In this document: positions 1 to 8,588 of the stretch, in pieces | How positions within the stretch are numbered: position 1 is the stretch's first letter | Layout: each line of letters starts with the position of its first letter | Assembly (NCBI GenBank): GCA_038141705.1 | Contig: JAYQIQ010000004.1 | Coordinates: 1,054,001-1,118,000 of the forward strand | Length of the DNA stretch: 64,000 nt | Direction: 5' to 3' | From: Eutrophomonas brisbanensis | Lineage (GTDB): Bacteria > Pseudomonadota > Gammaproteobacteria > Burkholderiales > Eutrophovitaceae | Position numbers and translations under genes: made by a program | Notes under the pieces: generated by a model | Seen by the model: the letters and a program-made list of their open reading frames with translations, nothing else | Database searches by the model: none | Told to the model about the DNA's origin: nothing

Positions 1-899
1 GCGCCAGTACTTTACTGTTCCTCTTGCGGATGGAAGGCCACTTGTAAGCGGTGTACCACAAATTTGACTATGCACAGCGGGATTAAGAAACTACGCTGCC
101 ACCATTGCGGATATCAACAAGATATCCCGAATATCTGTGCTGAATGTGGAGATCAAGACATTGTTGACTTGGGGCAGGGCACTCAGCGTATTGAGCAAAT
201 AATCCTTACAGAATTTCCCACGGCACAGGTTATCCGGATCGATGGAGACACAACAAAACGCAAAGGATCGTTCTCTCGAATGCGTGAGAATATCGAAAAG
301 CAGGGCGTGGATATTATTGTTGGCACTCAGATGCTCTCGAAAGGCCATGATTTTGCAAATCTCACTTTGGTAATCGTATTAGGAGCCGATGCCAGCTTGT
401 TCGGAGGTGACTATCGTTCAACGGAATATCTTTATCAACAAGTATTACAAGTATCTGGAAGAAGTGGGCGTTCAGCGCGTCCTGGGAAAGTCTTAGTACA
501 AACGGAGTTTCCAGAGCACCCGATTTATCGCTCGTTGGTCGCGCAAGATTTTGATGGATTTGCTGCTCAGTTGCTTAGCGAACGCAAAAAAGCTGGTTTC
601 CCCCTTTTGGATATCACGCAATACTGAGAGTTGCCTCTAAAGATGAGAAACAACTTTGGAGATTTCTAACAAAATCTCGAGATCGAATTTCCACGTCAGA
701 TAAGTCAAAAATTGAAGTTTATGATGCCGTACCATCTGCGGTATATAAGGTGGCTGGAATGTTTCGCGGTCAAATACTGTTGCAGTCAAAAAATAGAAAA
801 GTTCTGCAACGACTTCTCTCGGCTTGGTTGCCTATGCTAGAAAACATGAGAGATGGTAAGGTTCGTTTCTCGTTGGATATTGATCCGGTAGAGCTCTAA
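1..899 (+). CDS. priA: Primosomal protein N' (PriA helicase), C-terminal part
   Basis: PriA is the 3'-5' DNA helicase that reloads the replisome at stalled forks. Only the C-terminal part lies in the window; the gene enters from the left edge. The paired cysteines of the zinc-binding region are visible (CSSC, CKRC, CHHC, CAEC in the first 50 codons). Helicase motifs follow, including GTQMLSKGHDF and QVSGRSGR. The frame breaks near 605-612, where TTCCCCCTTTTGG needs one more C to restore the family sequence GFPPF. The rest then reads to a TAA at 897-899. It points the same way as argS, 50 bases downstream. The identification is firm; the break is probably a sequencing indel. Confidence 0.93.
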
Positions 900-949
900 C
901 ATTTAGTGATTGAAGTGAGTCGATTTAGGAAATAACAGACAAGATTTTT

Positions 950-2695
950 ATGGATTTTTCTAGCAAGATTATTTTAGATTTAACGCAAGTCATCGACGAC
1001 TCCTTGCGCCGCGCCTTCGGAGGTTCTTGGGCTTCGCTTGTTCACTTAGAAAGACCGAAGTCCCCAGATCACGGTGACTACTCCTGCAACATTGCGATGC
1101 AATTGGCGAGAGAGCTAAAGTTAAAGCCGAGGGATATTGCTCAGAAACTGGTTGATGCGGTTGCCGCCAGCACGTTACTCGATCGGGTCGAAATTGCTGG
1201 CCCAGGATTTATCAATTTATATATATCTAAAGAGGTGAAGCGGGGTGTTGTCCGAGGGGTTTTATCGGACGGTGAAAAATTTGGTTCTAGCGATCTTCTT
1301 GAGCCGCAAGCTGTGCAAGTCGAGTTCGTATCCGCTAATCCAACAGGACCACTACATGTTGGACATGGACGTGGTGCTGCCTACGGAGCTAGTCTCTGCA
1401 ACATCCTCGAAATGGTTGGATACAAAGTTCACCGGGAATACTATGTAAACGACGCTGGTCGTCAGATGGACATTCTGGCCGTATCGACTTGGTTGCGATA
1501 TCTGCAGCAACTTGGACACCAGGTAAGTTTCCTGAGAACTGCTACCAAGGGGAATATGTTAGAGAAATGGCTGGGGCTAATTAACGTTTATCAAAATAAG
1601 TTTGATATCGGAGTAGACAAAGTTCTGACAAGTTTTCCAAGACTTGTGGAGGACAGAGAAGAATTTCTTGATCAGATAATAGATTGGATGAAATCCTCAC
1701 TGGGAGATTCATTTGCTCTCATTCACAGGTATTCTTTAGAGACGCAACTCAAGGAGTGTCGCACGGAGCTTAGTGCTTTTGGGGTCGAGTTTGATACCTG
1801 GTTTTCAGAGAAGTCCTTGTTCGATAATGGTCTTGTCGCGAAAGTAGTTGAAAAGCTAGACGCATCTGGGTTTCTTTATGAAAAAGATGGAGCTATATGG
1901 TTTAAGTCCACTGACTTTGGCGATGAAAAAGATAGGGTAGTTCAGCGCGAAAACGGGATTTTCACCTATTTTGCTTCTGATATTGCTTATCACGTTGAGA
2001 AATTTGGTCGTGGTTTTACCAAGTTGATTGATATCTGGGGGGCAGATCACCATGGATATATTCCGCGCGTTCGTGCCGCTCTGGATGCGCTTGGAGTGTG
2101 CGAGAGAAAAGCCGATCGACTTGTCATACCTCTTGTTCAGTTTGCAGTTCTTTACAGGGGTGGAGAAAAGCTAGCGATGTCGACGAGATCTGGAGAGTTT
2201 GTGACGTTAAGCCAACTACGAGAGGACGTTGGGCGCGATGCGGCCAGATTTTTCTACGTATTTAGAAAAAATGACCAGCATCTCGATTTTGATCTGGATC
2301 TCGCGAAATCGAAAAATAATGAAAACCCTGTTTACTATATTCAGTACGCCCATGCTCGATGTAATAGTGTTTTACAGAAATGGGATGGAACGCGGTCTAC
2401 GCTAATTGATGCAAAATTGGATCTCCTCAATCTTGACCACGAGGAGCACTTGCTGAATAAATTAATCGACTTTCCGGTAACAATTCAATCGGCAGCCAGA
2501 GATTTATCACCTCATCTCATTGCTTTTTATCTAAAAGACTTAGCGAGTATGTTTCATAGCTACTATAACGCAGTGCCTGTATTGGGTGATGACGCTGATC
2601 TTACCTCTGCTAGGTTATCGCTTGTTCTGGCAATCAAGCAAGTAATTCGAAATGGGCTTGATCTCCTGGGGGTGTCTGCACCGGAACGGATGTAG
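950..2695 (+). CDS. argS: Arginyl-tRNA synthetase
   Basis: Charges tRNA-Arg with arginine in the cytoplasm. The 581 residues match the usual length of about 577-580. The class I signature HVGH sits at residues 136-139 inside NPTGPLHVGHGRG. A degenerate KMSKS-like loop (KLAMSTRSG) lies near residue 406, as is common in ArgRS. The N-terminal tRNA-binding domain and the C-terminal helical anticodon domain ending LGVSAPERM are intact. The ATG at 950 follows a short gap after priA. The next gene starts 11 bases after the stop, so the two are probably cotranscribed. This is one of the few long genes here without a frame break. Confidence 0.97.
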   Translation: MDFSSKIILDLTQVIDDSLRRAFGGSWASLVHLERPKSPDHGDYSCNIAMQLARELKLKPRDIAQKLVDAVAASTLLDRVEIAGPGFINLYISKEVKRGVVRGVLSDGEKFGSSDLLEPQAVQVEFVSANPTGPLHVGHGRGAAYGASLCNILEMVGYKVHREYYVNDAGRQMDILAVSTWLRYLQQLGHQVSFLRTATKGNMLEKWLGLINVYQNKFDIGVDKVLTSFPRLVEDREEFLDQIIDWMKSSLGDSFALIHRYSLETQLKECRTELSAFGVEFDTWFSEKSLFDNGLVAKVVEKLDASGFLYEKDGAIWFKSTDFGDEKDRVVQRENGIFTYFASDIAYHVEKFGRGFTKLIDIWGADHHGYIPRVRAALDALGVCERKADRLVIPLVQFAVLYRGGEKLAMSTRSGEFVTLSQLREDVGRDAARFFYVFRKNDQHLDFDLDLAKSKNNENPVYYIQYAHARCNSVLQKWDGTRSTLIDAKLDLLNLDHEEHLLNKLIDFPVTIQSAARDLSPHLIAFYLKDLASMFHSYYNAVPVLGDDADLTSARLSLVLAIKQVIRNGLDLLGVSAPERM

Positions 2696-2706
2696 AATAG
2701 TTTTAG

Positions 2707-3255
2707 ATGAGCAAAAAGCCGAACAAGAACTCTAGCGGTAAAAGTGGGAAGCGATTGGGTCTTGGCCTGATCCTTGGTTTGATACTCGGACTGGGGATTG
2801 CTGCTGGGGTCGTTTTTTATGTAAATGACGTTACCATCAAGTCGTCTGATTTGCCGGCAGTTGAGCGTGAGCCTAGGGAGACCCCTAGTTCTACCGTTGA
2901 TCCAGTGGTTGAGGATGAGGCGGAAGATAGATTCGAGTTCTATGAGGGCCTACCTGAACAAGGGAAGGTCGTTGAGCCGCAAATAGAGCAAAAGCGTGGA
3001 GAAAAAAATAAAGAGATATTTTTTTTACAAGTTGCTGCACTTTCGAATCTTGCTGATGCCGATAACTTAAAGGCCAGACTGGCTCTGCTTAGTTTCGAAT
3101 CGAAAATTCAAGAGCTAGTTACCTCTGATGGCCGCACTCTTTACCGGGTTCGAGTTGGGCCCAACCAAGAGTTGCGTACCCTCGAGGAAGTAAAAGTTCA
3201 ACTCGAGGAATTTAATTTCGAAGTAACAGTCGTAAGGATAGAGTCTTCGGACTAG
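2707..3255 (+). CDS. SPOR-domain cell-division protein (FtsN-like)
   Basis: Predicted bitopic inner-membrane protein of 182 residues. A basic cytoplasmic N-terminus is followed by one glycine/leucine-rich membrane segment (about residues 18-40). Then comes an acidic, proline-containing periplasmic linker (about 50-100). The C-terminal domain (about 103-180) has the SPOR pattern, with FFLQVAALSNLADADNLKARL and a repeat ending VTVVRIESSD. SPOR domains bind denuded septal peptidoglycan. The position directly after argS is the classical ftsN location in many gammaproteobacteria, which supports an FtsN-like role. FtsN is poorly conserved outside SPOR, so the symbol is left blank. Confidence 0.85.
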   Translation: MSKKPNKNSSGKSGKRLGLGLILGLILGLGIAAGVVFYVNDVTIKSSDLPAVEREPRETPSSTVDPVVEDEAEDRFEFYEGLPEQGKVVEPQIEQKRGEKNKEIFFLQVAALSNLADADNLKARLALLSFESKIQELVTSDGRTLYRVRVGPNQELRTLEEVKVQLEEFNFEVTVVRIESSD

Positions 3256-3286
3256 ATGGTTTTAATTATTTTGTTTTGGATGAGCT

Positions 3287-3925
3287 ATGAAAATATTTTT
3301 GATATCGATGAGTTTTTTACTAAGTTTCTTTACTGGTCCAACGTATGCTGAAATCACAGAAGGTCAGGAGTATCAACTAATTAGAGGTATTCCAGATGAG
3401 AAAATTGATGGCGCAGTCCAAGTGTACGAATTCTTTAATTACGCATGCGGGCATTGCTACGATTTTCAGCCGGTCATAAAGTCATGGGCGGATAACCCAC
3501 CAAAAGGCGTGAGATTTAACTACATGCCTGCTATCTTTAACGAGCGCATGGTTCCGCTCGCGAAGCTTTATTTCACGATAGAGGAAATGGGTTTATTGGG
3601 TAGTCTTCATCAAAAGGTATACGATGCCATACATCGAGATGGGGTGACATTGCCGTCTGATGAGTCAATCCTAGCGTGGGTTGCAAAATCTGGCGTCGAT
3701 GCGAAGAAATTTGAAAAAACGTATTCATCTTTTGGCGTAGGAAATAAAGCCCGGATGGCGATGCAGTTGACGCGTAAATATCGAATACCTGGGACGCCAT
3801 ACGTTACAGTTGGTGGAAAATATTTAACTGGGCCATCTATGACGCTACGAGCAGACCGATCTGGGATCGATTCAGTGAAATTCATTGCAACCTTAAATAT
3901 GTTGGTTGAAATGAGTGGAAAGTAA
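3287..3925 (+). CDS. dsbA: Periplasmic thiol:disulfide oxidoreductase DsbA
   Basis: Introduces disulfides into exported proteins and is re-oxidised by DsbB; a dsbB lies at 46781-47263. The 212-residue product has a signal peptide (cleavage near PTYA-EI, residues 20-22). The thioredoxin-fold active site CGHC is at residues 54-57. The cis-proline loop is in RIPGTPYVTVGGKYL near residue 170. Length and layout fit DsbA. It follows the SPOR gene after 31 bases, and its 3' end overlaps the next DsbA-like gene by about 11 bases, so the two are likely made together. Confidence 0.95.
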   Translation: MKIFLISMSFLLSFFTGPTYAEITEGQEYQLIRGIPDEKIDGAVQVYEFFNYACGHCYDFQPVIKSWADNPPKGVRFNYMPAIFNERMVPLAKLYFTIEEMGLLGSLHQKVYDAIHRDGVTLPSDESILAWVAKSGVDAKKFEKTYSSFGVGNKARMAMQLTRKYRIPGTPYVTVGGKYLTGPSMTLRADRSGIDSVKFIATLNMLVEMSGK

Positions 3926-4569
3926 GTTAATTTCGAGCTGCCGATATTTATTCTGTCTTTTGTTTTTATGGGTAGGCCTGATTGGCTTGTCCTACTCCGC
4001 TGTTGAGCGTGGCAAGGATTTTGTAGAGAGCAAAAGTCCCGTTCCGATTATCCCTGGAAAGATCGAGGTTATAGAATTTTTTTCTATGGCTGTGCCGGCT
4101 GCTATCAAATGCAGCCTGACTTAGATGTTTGGTTTCAAGAGAATAAAGATCGGGTTATGCGAAGGCGGATTCCTGTTGCCACGCGTTCTTCCTGGGAGAA
4201 TCTCGCCAAGCTTTATTTTCGTCTTGAACGTACAAATTTGATTATGGACCTTCATGGCGCCGTGTTTAAAGCGATTCATGAGGAGAGTATTAGTCTTAGA
4301 GGTGATGACGACCAGATCAGGTGGATAAGGAAAAAGGTGTATCCGTTTCATCGGAAGAATTTTTTGGGGATGAGCGCGCGGTGGATGGGCGTATTCGTCA
4401 AGCCAATAAGCTAGTGGAAAGATATCGAGTGGTGGTGACTCCAACACTTGTTATAGGGGGAAAATACCTGACTACGGGTAGCATGATAGGCGGGCCTGAG
4501 CGTTTGCCTCTAGTTCTTGATGCCTTGGTGGATAAGGCTCTATCGATGCAAGTTCAGGATCGTCAGTAG
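3915..4569 (+). CDS. Second DsbA-like thioredoxin-fold protein, CAGC active site
   Basis: A paralogue of the preceding DsbA, starting at an overlapping GTG (MESKLISS). It has a hydrophobic signal segment ending about GLSYSA. Two frame breaks are present: one in the T run near 4078-4085 and one in the A run near 4331-4336. After correction the active site reads YGCAGCYQMQPD, that is CAGC instead of CGHC. The cis-Pro region VVTPTLVIGGKYL and the terminal GGPERLPLVLDALV are conserved. The changed dipeptide between the cysteines should alter the redox potential, so it may have a different partner from the first DsbA. The tandem arrangement suggests duplication. Confidence 0.8.
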
Positions 4570-4571
4570 AA

Positions 4572-5335
4572 ATGAAGATTGTCATTACAGGCGCTTCTAG
4601 TGGTTTAGGTCGTGAACTCGCAATTCAGTATGGCGCAAAGGGTTTTCAGCTTTGCTTGATTGCCAGACGAGAAGATAAGTTAAATACCCTTAAAAACCAG
4701 ATCGGTTCAAAGTGTGAGGTTTACGCCGGTGATGTGACAAATCGTAATGAAATAGAACGTATAGCAAGTGAGTTTATATCTCGCTATGGCCCACCGGATA
4801 TTGTGATTGCAAATGCAGGGATCTCTCTTGGAACATATGCTGCAACGAGACAATCCAATGATGAGTTAAACGAAGTTATGAAAACGAATTTTTTCGGCAT
4901 GATCTATACGTGCCAGGCTTTCATTGATTCCATGGTGGTCGCAGGTTCTGGAACTTTAGTGGGCATTTCAAGCTTGGCTGGACTGAGAGGAATTCCAGGC
5001 TCCTCTGCATATTCTTCATCGAAAGCTGCTGCGATATCCTATTTAGAAAGTCTAAGAGTTGAGTTAAGGAATTCAGGGGTGAGAGTTTTGACAGTTTGTC
5101 CTGGGTATATTCGAACGCCAATGACGGATGTGAATACTTTCAAAATGCCTTTTTTAATGGATGTGGAAAGTGCTGCCCAGTCTTTAATAGGTGCGGTTGA
5201 CCGGAAAAAAACTTTCATGTCATGCCGTGGCAAATGGCATTAGTCGGTTTTATATTGAGGCGATTACCTAACTGGATATATGACTGGTTTGCTAGCCGAG
5301 CCCCACGAAAACCAATAACTCAAAAAAATAAATAG
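4572..5335 (+). CDS. Short-chain dehydrogenase/reductase (SDR) family protein
   Basis: A classical SDR oxidoreductase using NAD(P)H; the substrate is unknown. The start shows the Rossmann motif TGASSGLG (residues 6-13), then NAGIS near residue 85, a serine in GISSLAGLRG and the catalytic YxxxK in SAYSSSKAA near residue 152. The frame breaks in the A run near 5203-5210. One extra A restores a tail (about MPWQMALVGFILRRLPNW) to the TAG at 5333-5335. The start codon is 2 bases after the stop of the DsbA-like gene. Similar proteins are annotated only as SDR family. Confidence 0.85.
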
Positions 5336-5341
5336 AGATGT

Positions 5342-5982
5342 TTAGGATGAATTCCTGGAAAGAATATTTCGTAAGTCTTCAATTGCTTGACTGCCAGATG
5401 TTACTTTTATCGTTGTGATGCCAAGTTCTCTCGCTGACTTTAGGTTCACTCCGATATCGTCGAGAAATACCACACTTTTAGGTGAAACTGAGTTAACCGA
5501 ACAAGCGTACTCATAAAATTCCTTCTGTGGTTTTCTAGTGCCGATCTTTGCTGACTCGACTACGTTCTCAAATAAGGAAAGTGCGCTGTCCCAACTTTCG
5601 AATCGTTTTTTTCCGATTAATTGAGTGATCGTAGTTGATCTTGGAAAATTATTCGTCAAACACGAAAGTTTGTACTCCCCTTTTAGCGATACTAAAAGCT
5701 CTATCATCTCGGGCCGTACCGGCGTGAAGACAAGTTTTAAAACCTCTAGTCCCGATACTTGATGTCCCAGTTCTCTAGACTCTTGACTGAATAAAAGATC
5801 GAATTCGTCAGCTGTAATTTCCCCCTCTCTAATTTTGCCCACGCATTTTCATGGGGGTTCCGTCGGTTCACCGAGCTAATCAATCCTAGCGGAATCTCTT
5901 TTTCGATTTCATACGTACTAAAAGCCTCAAACGGACTTTGCGTAATGACTCCACCGAAGTCGAAGAATACTGCTTCGTACAT
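5342..5982 (-). CDS. HAD-superfamily hydrolase
   Basis: Probable phosphatase or dehalogenase-type hydrolase of the HAD superfamily, subfamily IA. Motif I at the N-terminus is FFDFGGVI. A later LTNNF corresponds to motif II. KPQKEFYEYACS (motif III lysine) and FLDDIGVNLKSARELG (motif IV acids) follow. FGGV in place of DGT recalls the epoxide-hydrolase-like HAD group. The frame breaks near 5826-5832, where one more A in GGGCAAAATTAG joins ENAWAK to IREGEI. It converges with the SDR gene 6 bases away. The substrate cannot be deduced. Confidence 0.82.
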
Positions 5983-5999
5983 GAGTTAATTTAGAGGGC

Positions 6000-6463
6000 C
6001 TACTTTTTTGCTTCGTCTATCGCGGCTTGTAACTCCCTGAGTTCTTCACATGGGATAGGAGAGCAGATTTTTTTAATTTCGTTAACTGTTGTTCAGCTGA
6101 CACTAAATCACCAGACTGGATATACGCCTCTCCCAAGTACTCGAGCGCACCTTTGTGATCAGGATTAATTTCTAACGCCTTGCCATAGTGTTCGAACGCG
6201 GACTTCAGATTGCCAGACTTTCGATATGCATATCCGAGAAAGTTGTGAAGATCAGCGCTTCCCGAATTCGCTTTTAGCGCTTCTTCAAAGACTGCTATAG
6301 CGCCGTCCCAGTTTTCGTTTTGTAGCTCGGATTTGCCTTGAGTGATCAGTGGGTTGTCTAGATCGTCGTCATCTGCGTCACCCAAGTTGGCGGCTGCTGT
6401 GCCTGCAAATGTCAGCAGAACAAAAACAAACATTGTCCTTAGATTACGAGTAAGTTGGGTCAT
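6000..6463 (-). CDS. Exported tetratricopeptide-repeat protein
   Basis: About 150 residues with a signal peptide (cleavage near GTAAA-NL). A linker containing DADDDDLDN is followed by about three TPR units, for example WDGAIAVFEEALKANSGSADLHNFLGYAYRKSG and the next unit ending ALEYLGEAYIQSG. As read, the frame ends at 6017. One indel in the A/T run near 6068-6075 replaces the tail with a cysteine-containing end (ICSPIPCEEL, then AAIDEAKK) and a stop at 6000-6002. I consider that the real end, because this CxxxxC-EEL tail recurs in small periplasmic TPR proteins. The role is unknown, presumably protein interaction in the periplasm. Confidence 0.75.
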
Positions 6464-6537
6464 TTTTTAGTCTCTAATTAAGACGCGACAATGATAGCAA
6501 TAACTTTGACTTTTTACCTGGAGCGAAAAGATCGATT

Positions 6538-7038
6538 TTATTTATGCCAGCGATCGCACATGGCGGCTAAATAATGAGTGACACTCCGTAGCCAAGGCAT
6601 ATCGTAGCCCCGTTCATTCACAAACTCTTCTTGTAGTTGGTAGGCTTGCAGTTCTCTTTTCGACCAGCTCTTACAGCCGTCATTTCCACCGTAATTGTAA
6701 TACTGTAGTACATGCACGAGCTCGTGATAGAGAATACTCTCCCCCAGAATTTCTGCTAAATCCAAATCATCCGCCATGAAGACAGTCGGCCCCTTCGTAA
6801 AGGCTGGAGCATCGCATGCCTCGCCCTTGCAGGCCATTTGTTCAATAAAATCTTGATCAACAAAGAGGATTTTGGGGTACTCTGGGCTGTCCTTTTCGGG
6901 AATACTCATCCCAGTAATTTGATATATTTTTCTAAGATGATCTCTAATCATCATGTCATCCACTTGAGCAGGAAATACTGGACTCATAACCAGTGCAAGA
7001 AAAAATGCCAAAAAGAGTTTTTGAGTGGACATAACCAT
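6538..7038 (-). CDS. Small exported protein with HELVH metallopeptidase-like motif (DUF6647-like)
   Basis: 166 residues. A signal peptide at the N-terminus (about residues 1-24, ending PVFPA) is followed by a single domain containing YHELVHVLQYY near residue 105, a HExxH zinc-ligand signature. A glutamate a little further on (RELQAYQLQEEFVNERG) could supply a third ligand. Four cysteines (CKGEAC, GCKSW, AAMCDRW) could form periplasmic disulfides. I relate it to the DUF6647 type of uncharacterised proteins from memory of the pattern, not from a search. Activity is not established. ATG at 7032 is an alternative start. Confidence 0.65.
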   Translation of the reverse strand: MVMSTQKLFLAFFLALVMSPVFPAQVDDMMIRDHLRKIYQITGMSIPEKDSPEYPKILFVDQDFIEQMACKGEACDAPAFTKGPTVFMADDLDLAEILGESILYHELVHVLQYYNYGGNDGCKSWSKRELQAYQLQEEFVNERGYDMPWLRSVTHYLAAMCDRWHK

Positions 7039-7140
7039 GGAAAATAGAGTTTTTTATTCGAGTCCCACCCTTGGTATAAGTTCTCCATTCTTGTAGGATA
7101 CACCTGCAAGTGGTCGGCGAAGTGTTAATGGAAGGACGTG

Positions 7141-7260
7141 ATGAGACTTTTTCTTTTGATGTTGGCGGCAGTGCTCGTGGGATGGGTAATTATAGAAATG
7201 ATTGGCCGTCGAAATGAGTCGCTTTCCAACTTAAGGCGCGTTGATGGGAGGTGTCGTTAA
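7141..7260 (+). CDS. Possible 39-residue membrane micro-protein
   Basis: A short frame beginning MRLFLLMLAAVLVGWVIIEM. It has one hydrophobic helix and a basic tail (GRRNESLSNLRR), so it would insert with a short cytoplasmic or periplasmic tail. A Shine-Dalgarno-like GGAAGG lies about 6 bases before the ATG. It lies between leftward genes on the opposite strand and overlaps a second micro-ORF. No family is recognised. The evidence is the ribosome site plus the membrane helix, so confidence is low. Confidence 0.35.
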   Translation: MRLFLLMLAAVLVGWVIIEMIGRRNESLSNLRRVDGRCR

Positions 7261-7336
7261 GGTTTTAGGCCTTATATTACTCCTCGCGGCCGTCGTTTTC
7301 GTGGTTTTAATGGCGTGGGAGGAATTGCATCGCTAG
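7244..7336 (+). CDS. Possible 30-residue membrane micro-protein, overlapping the previous one
   Basis: Begins inside the end of the preceding micro-ORF (17-base overlap) with ATG at 7244. An AAGG ribosome-site-like stretch lies about 8 bases upstream. The product MGGVVKVLGLILLLAAVVFV plus a short charged end is almost entirely one membrane helix. The overlap with a second hydrophobic micro-ORF suggests either translational coupling or chance. Not recognised. Confidence 0.3.
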   Translation: MGGVVKVLGLILLLAAVVFVVLMAWEELHR

Positions 7337-7371
7337 ACGGCGCAGGATGATCGTCGGATACTCAGACCAAT

Positions 7372-7755
7372 TCAAGGCGCGGCAGGGCAGACCTTTCGTA
7401 CAACTTCGGCGCCAATTGAATCGGGCGTTGCTGATTCCCATATCTCCGAACTCCTGGGTGCGCCTGCCTCACCGTTTCCCATTGATTGCTCGAAAGCAGT
7501 AAACATCCTAAATCTGTACCTATTGAGTTTGCACTCAACCTCAAACATTACTTTTACCGATCTATATCCCTCACGCTGAGTTTTGTCAAAGTCGTACATC
7601 GCCCAAACAAACGTGGCCTGCTTTTTAACTTGCCGGGTTTTGTCATCTATATAGACCGTAAATCCATTTTTTGTCGCAGCAGGCTTCCAGTCAGCAAAGC
7701 ACGCGCTAGCGAATACCGCTGAGATGAGAACAAAACATATCGCCAGTTTTTTCAA
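7372..7755 (-). CDS. Exported protein resembling surface-adhesin protein E
   Basis: 127 residues from a TTG start at 7755-7753 (LKKLAICF...). A signal peptide has cleavage near ACFA-DW. The mature part fits the surface-adhesin-E pattern of small secreted proteins: FTVYIDDKT, an aromatic segment FVWAMYDFDKTQ, SVKVMFEVECKLNRYR with one cysteine, WESATPDSIGAEVV, and a terminal KVCPAAP with the second cysteine. The two cysteines probably pair. The function in this family is mostly unknown. The frame is open upstream, but a start there would run into the aldolase gene, so the TTG before the basic signal-peptide start is preferred. Confidence 0.65.
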   Translation of the reverse strand: MKKLAICFVLISAVFASACFADWKPAATKNGFTVYIDDKTRQVKKQATFVWAMYDFDKTQREGYRSVKVMFEVECKLNRYRFRMFTAFEQSMGNGEAGAPRSSEIWESATPDSIGAEVVRKVCPAAP

Positions 7756-7786
7756 ACAATACACCTTAAGTACGTGGTGAAGAGCT

Positions 7787-8569
7787 TTAGTCGAACATGT
7801 CTTTCTCGGTCGAGACGAGATGATCGTGGATAGGCTGGAAATGCAACCACCCAATATAATCACTGCCAACATTTTCTCGGCTGTAGATGGCTCGATCGTG
7901 AGGCACCATATTCGGAGTTTGTCCCGTCGACCTAACGAGTAACTCTTGTTGACAGCAACGTTCAAGGGCGCTGAACCAAAAAGCAGCCGAGTCGATGCTG
8001 TGTTTACTCATGGTTAGAAGACCGTGGTTTTGATGGATTACGGCCTTTACGTCCTTGAAAGCTTTGGCAACACCGTGGCCAGCATCCTCGGTGACCGCAA
8101 CTGCGCCGGCTGATTCCTTAACGACATTATGGTCCTCATAAAAAGCGCACGCGTCTTGCGATATCGGATCTAGTTTTTTGCCCAGCGATGCAAATGCGGT
8201 GCCGTAAAGAGTATGCGCATGACACATCGCTACAATTTCTGGATGTTCCTTGTGAACCGCTGCGTGAAGTACAAAGCCAGCGCGATTAACAGAGTAGTTA
8301 CCCTCAATAACTTTTCCATCATGATCAACTAGGATCAGGTTAGAAAGTTTGACATGTCTAAAGTGAACAGCCATCGGGTTCGTCCAGTACAAGTCTTTGT
8401 GTTCGGGGTCTCGAACCGTAAGGTGGCCCGCGAAACCATAATCAAACTTGAAGTAAGAGAATGCCCTACAAGCTACAACTAACTTTTTTTCAAGCTCTTC
8501 ACAACTTTTGCAGTTTTTTTTCAGGAAAAACTCAGCTGATTCGGTTTGTAGCCTCTTCTTTGAAGCTCT
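7787..8569 (-). CDS. Class II aldolase/adducin family protein
   Basis: Cytoplasmic enzyme of the class II aldolase fold, which typically cleaves or epimerises sugar phosphates using a metal. Its N-terminal part reads ELEKKLVVACRAFSYFKFDYGFAGHLTVRDPE. Then come the metal histidines CHAHTLYG, a proton-relay acid in AFYEDHNVV, and HQNHGLLTM near the C-terminal third. Family length is about 250 residues. The frame is open back to 8569, but no ATG/GTG/TTG lies in it. A TTG at 8573 becomes usable if one A is removed from the AAA near 8544 (8544-8550), giving a start like MKSFKEEAT. The exact reaction is unknown. It lies downstream of glmS, same strand. Confidence 0.8.
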   Translation of the reverse strand, partial: RASKKRLQTESAEFFLKKNCKSCEELEKKLVVACRAFSYFKFDYGFAGHLTVRDPEHKDLYWTNPMAVHFRHVKLSNLILVDHDGKVIEGNYSVNRAGFVLHAAVHKEHPEIVAMCHAHTLYGTAFASLGKKLDPISQDACAFYEDHNVVKESAGAVAVTEDAGHGVAKAFKDVKAVIHQNHGLLTMSKHSIDSAAFWFSALERCCQQELLVRSTGQTPNMVPHDRAIYSRENVGSDYIGWLHFQPIHDHLVSTEKDMFD

Positions 8570-8588
8570 TCAATTCCTGTTTTGGTTA

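Noticed and set aside
3573..3885. Minus-strand frames of 75 and 91 codons
   Set aside because: Fully inside dsbA on the other strand and without motifs.
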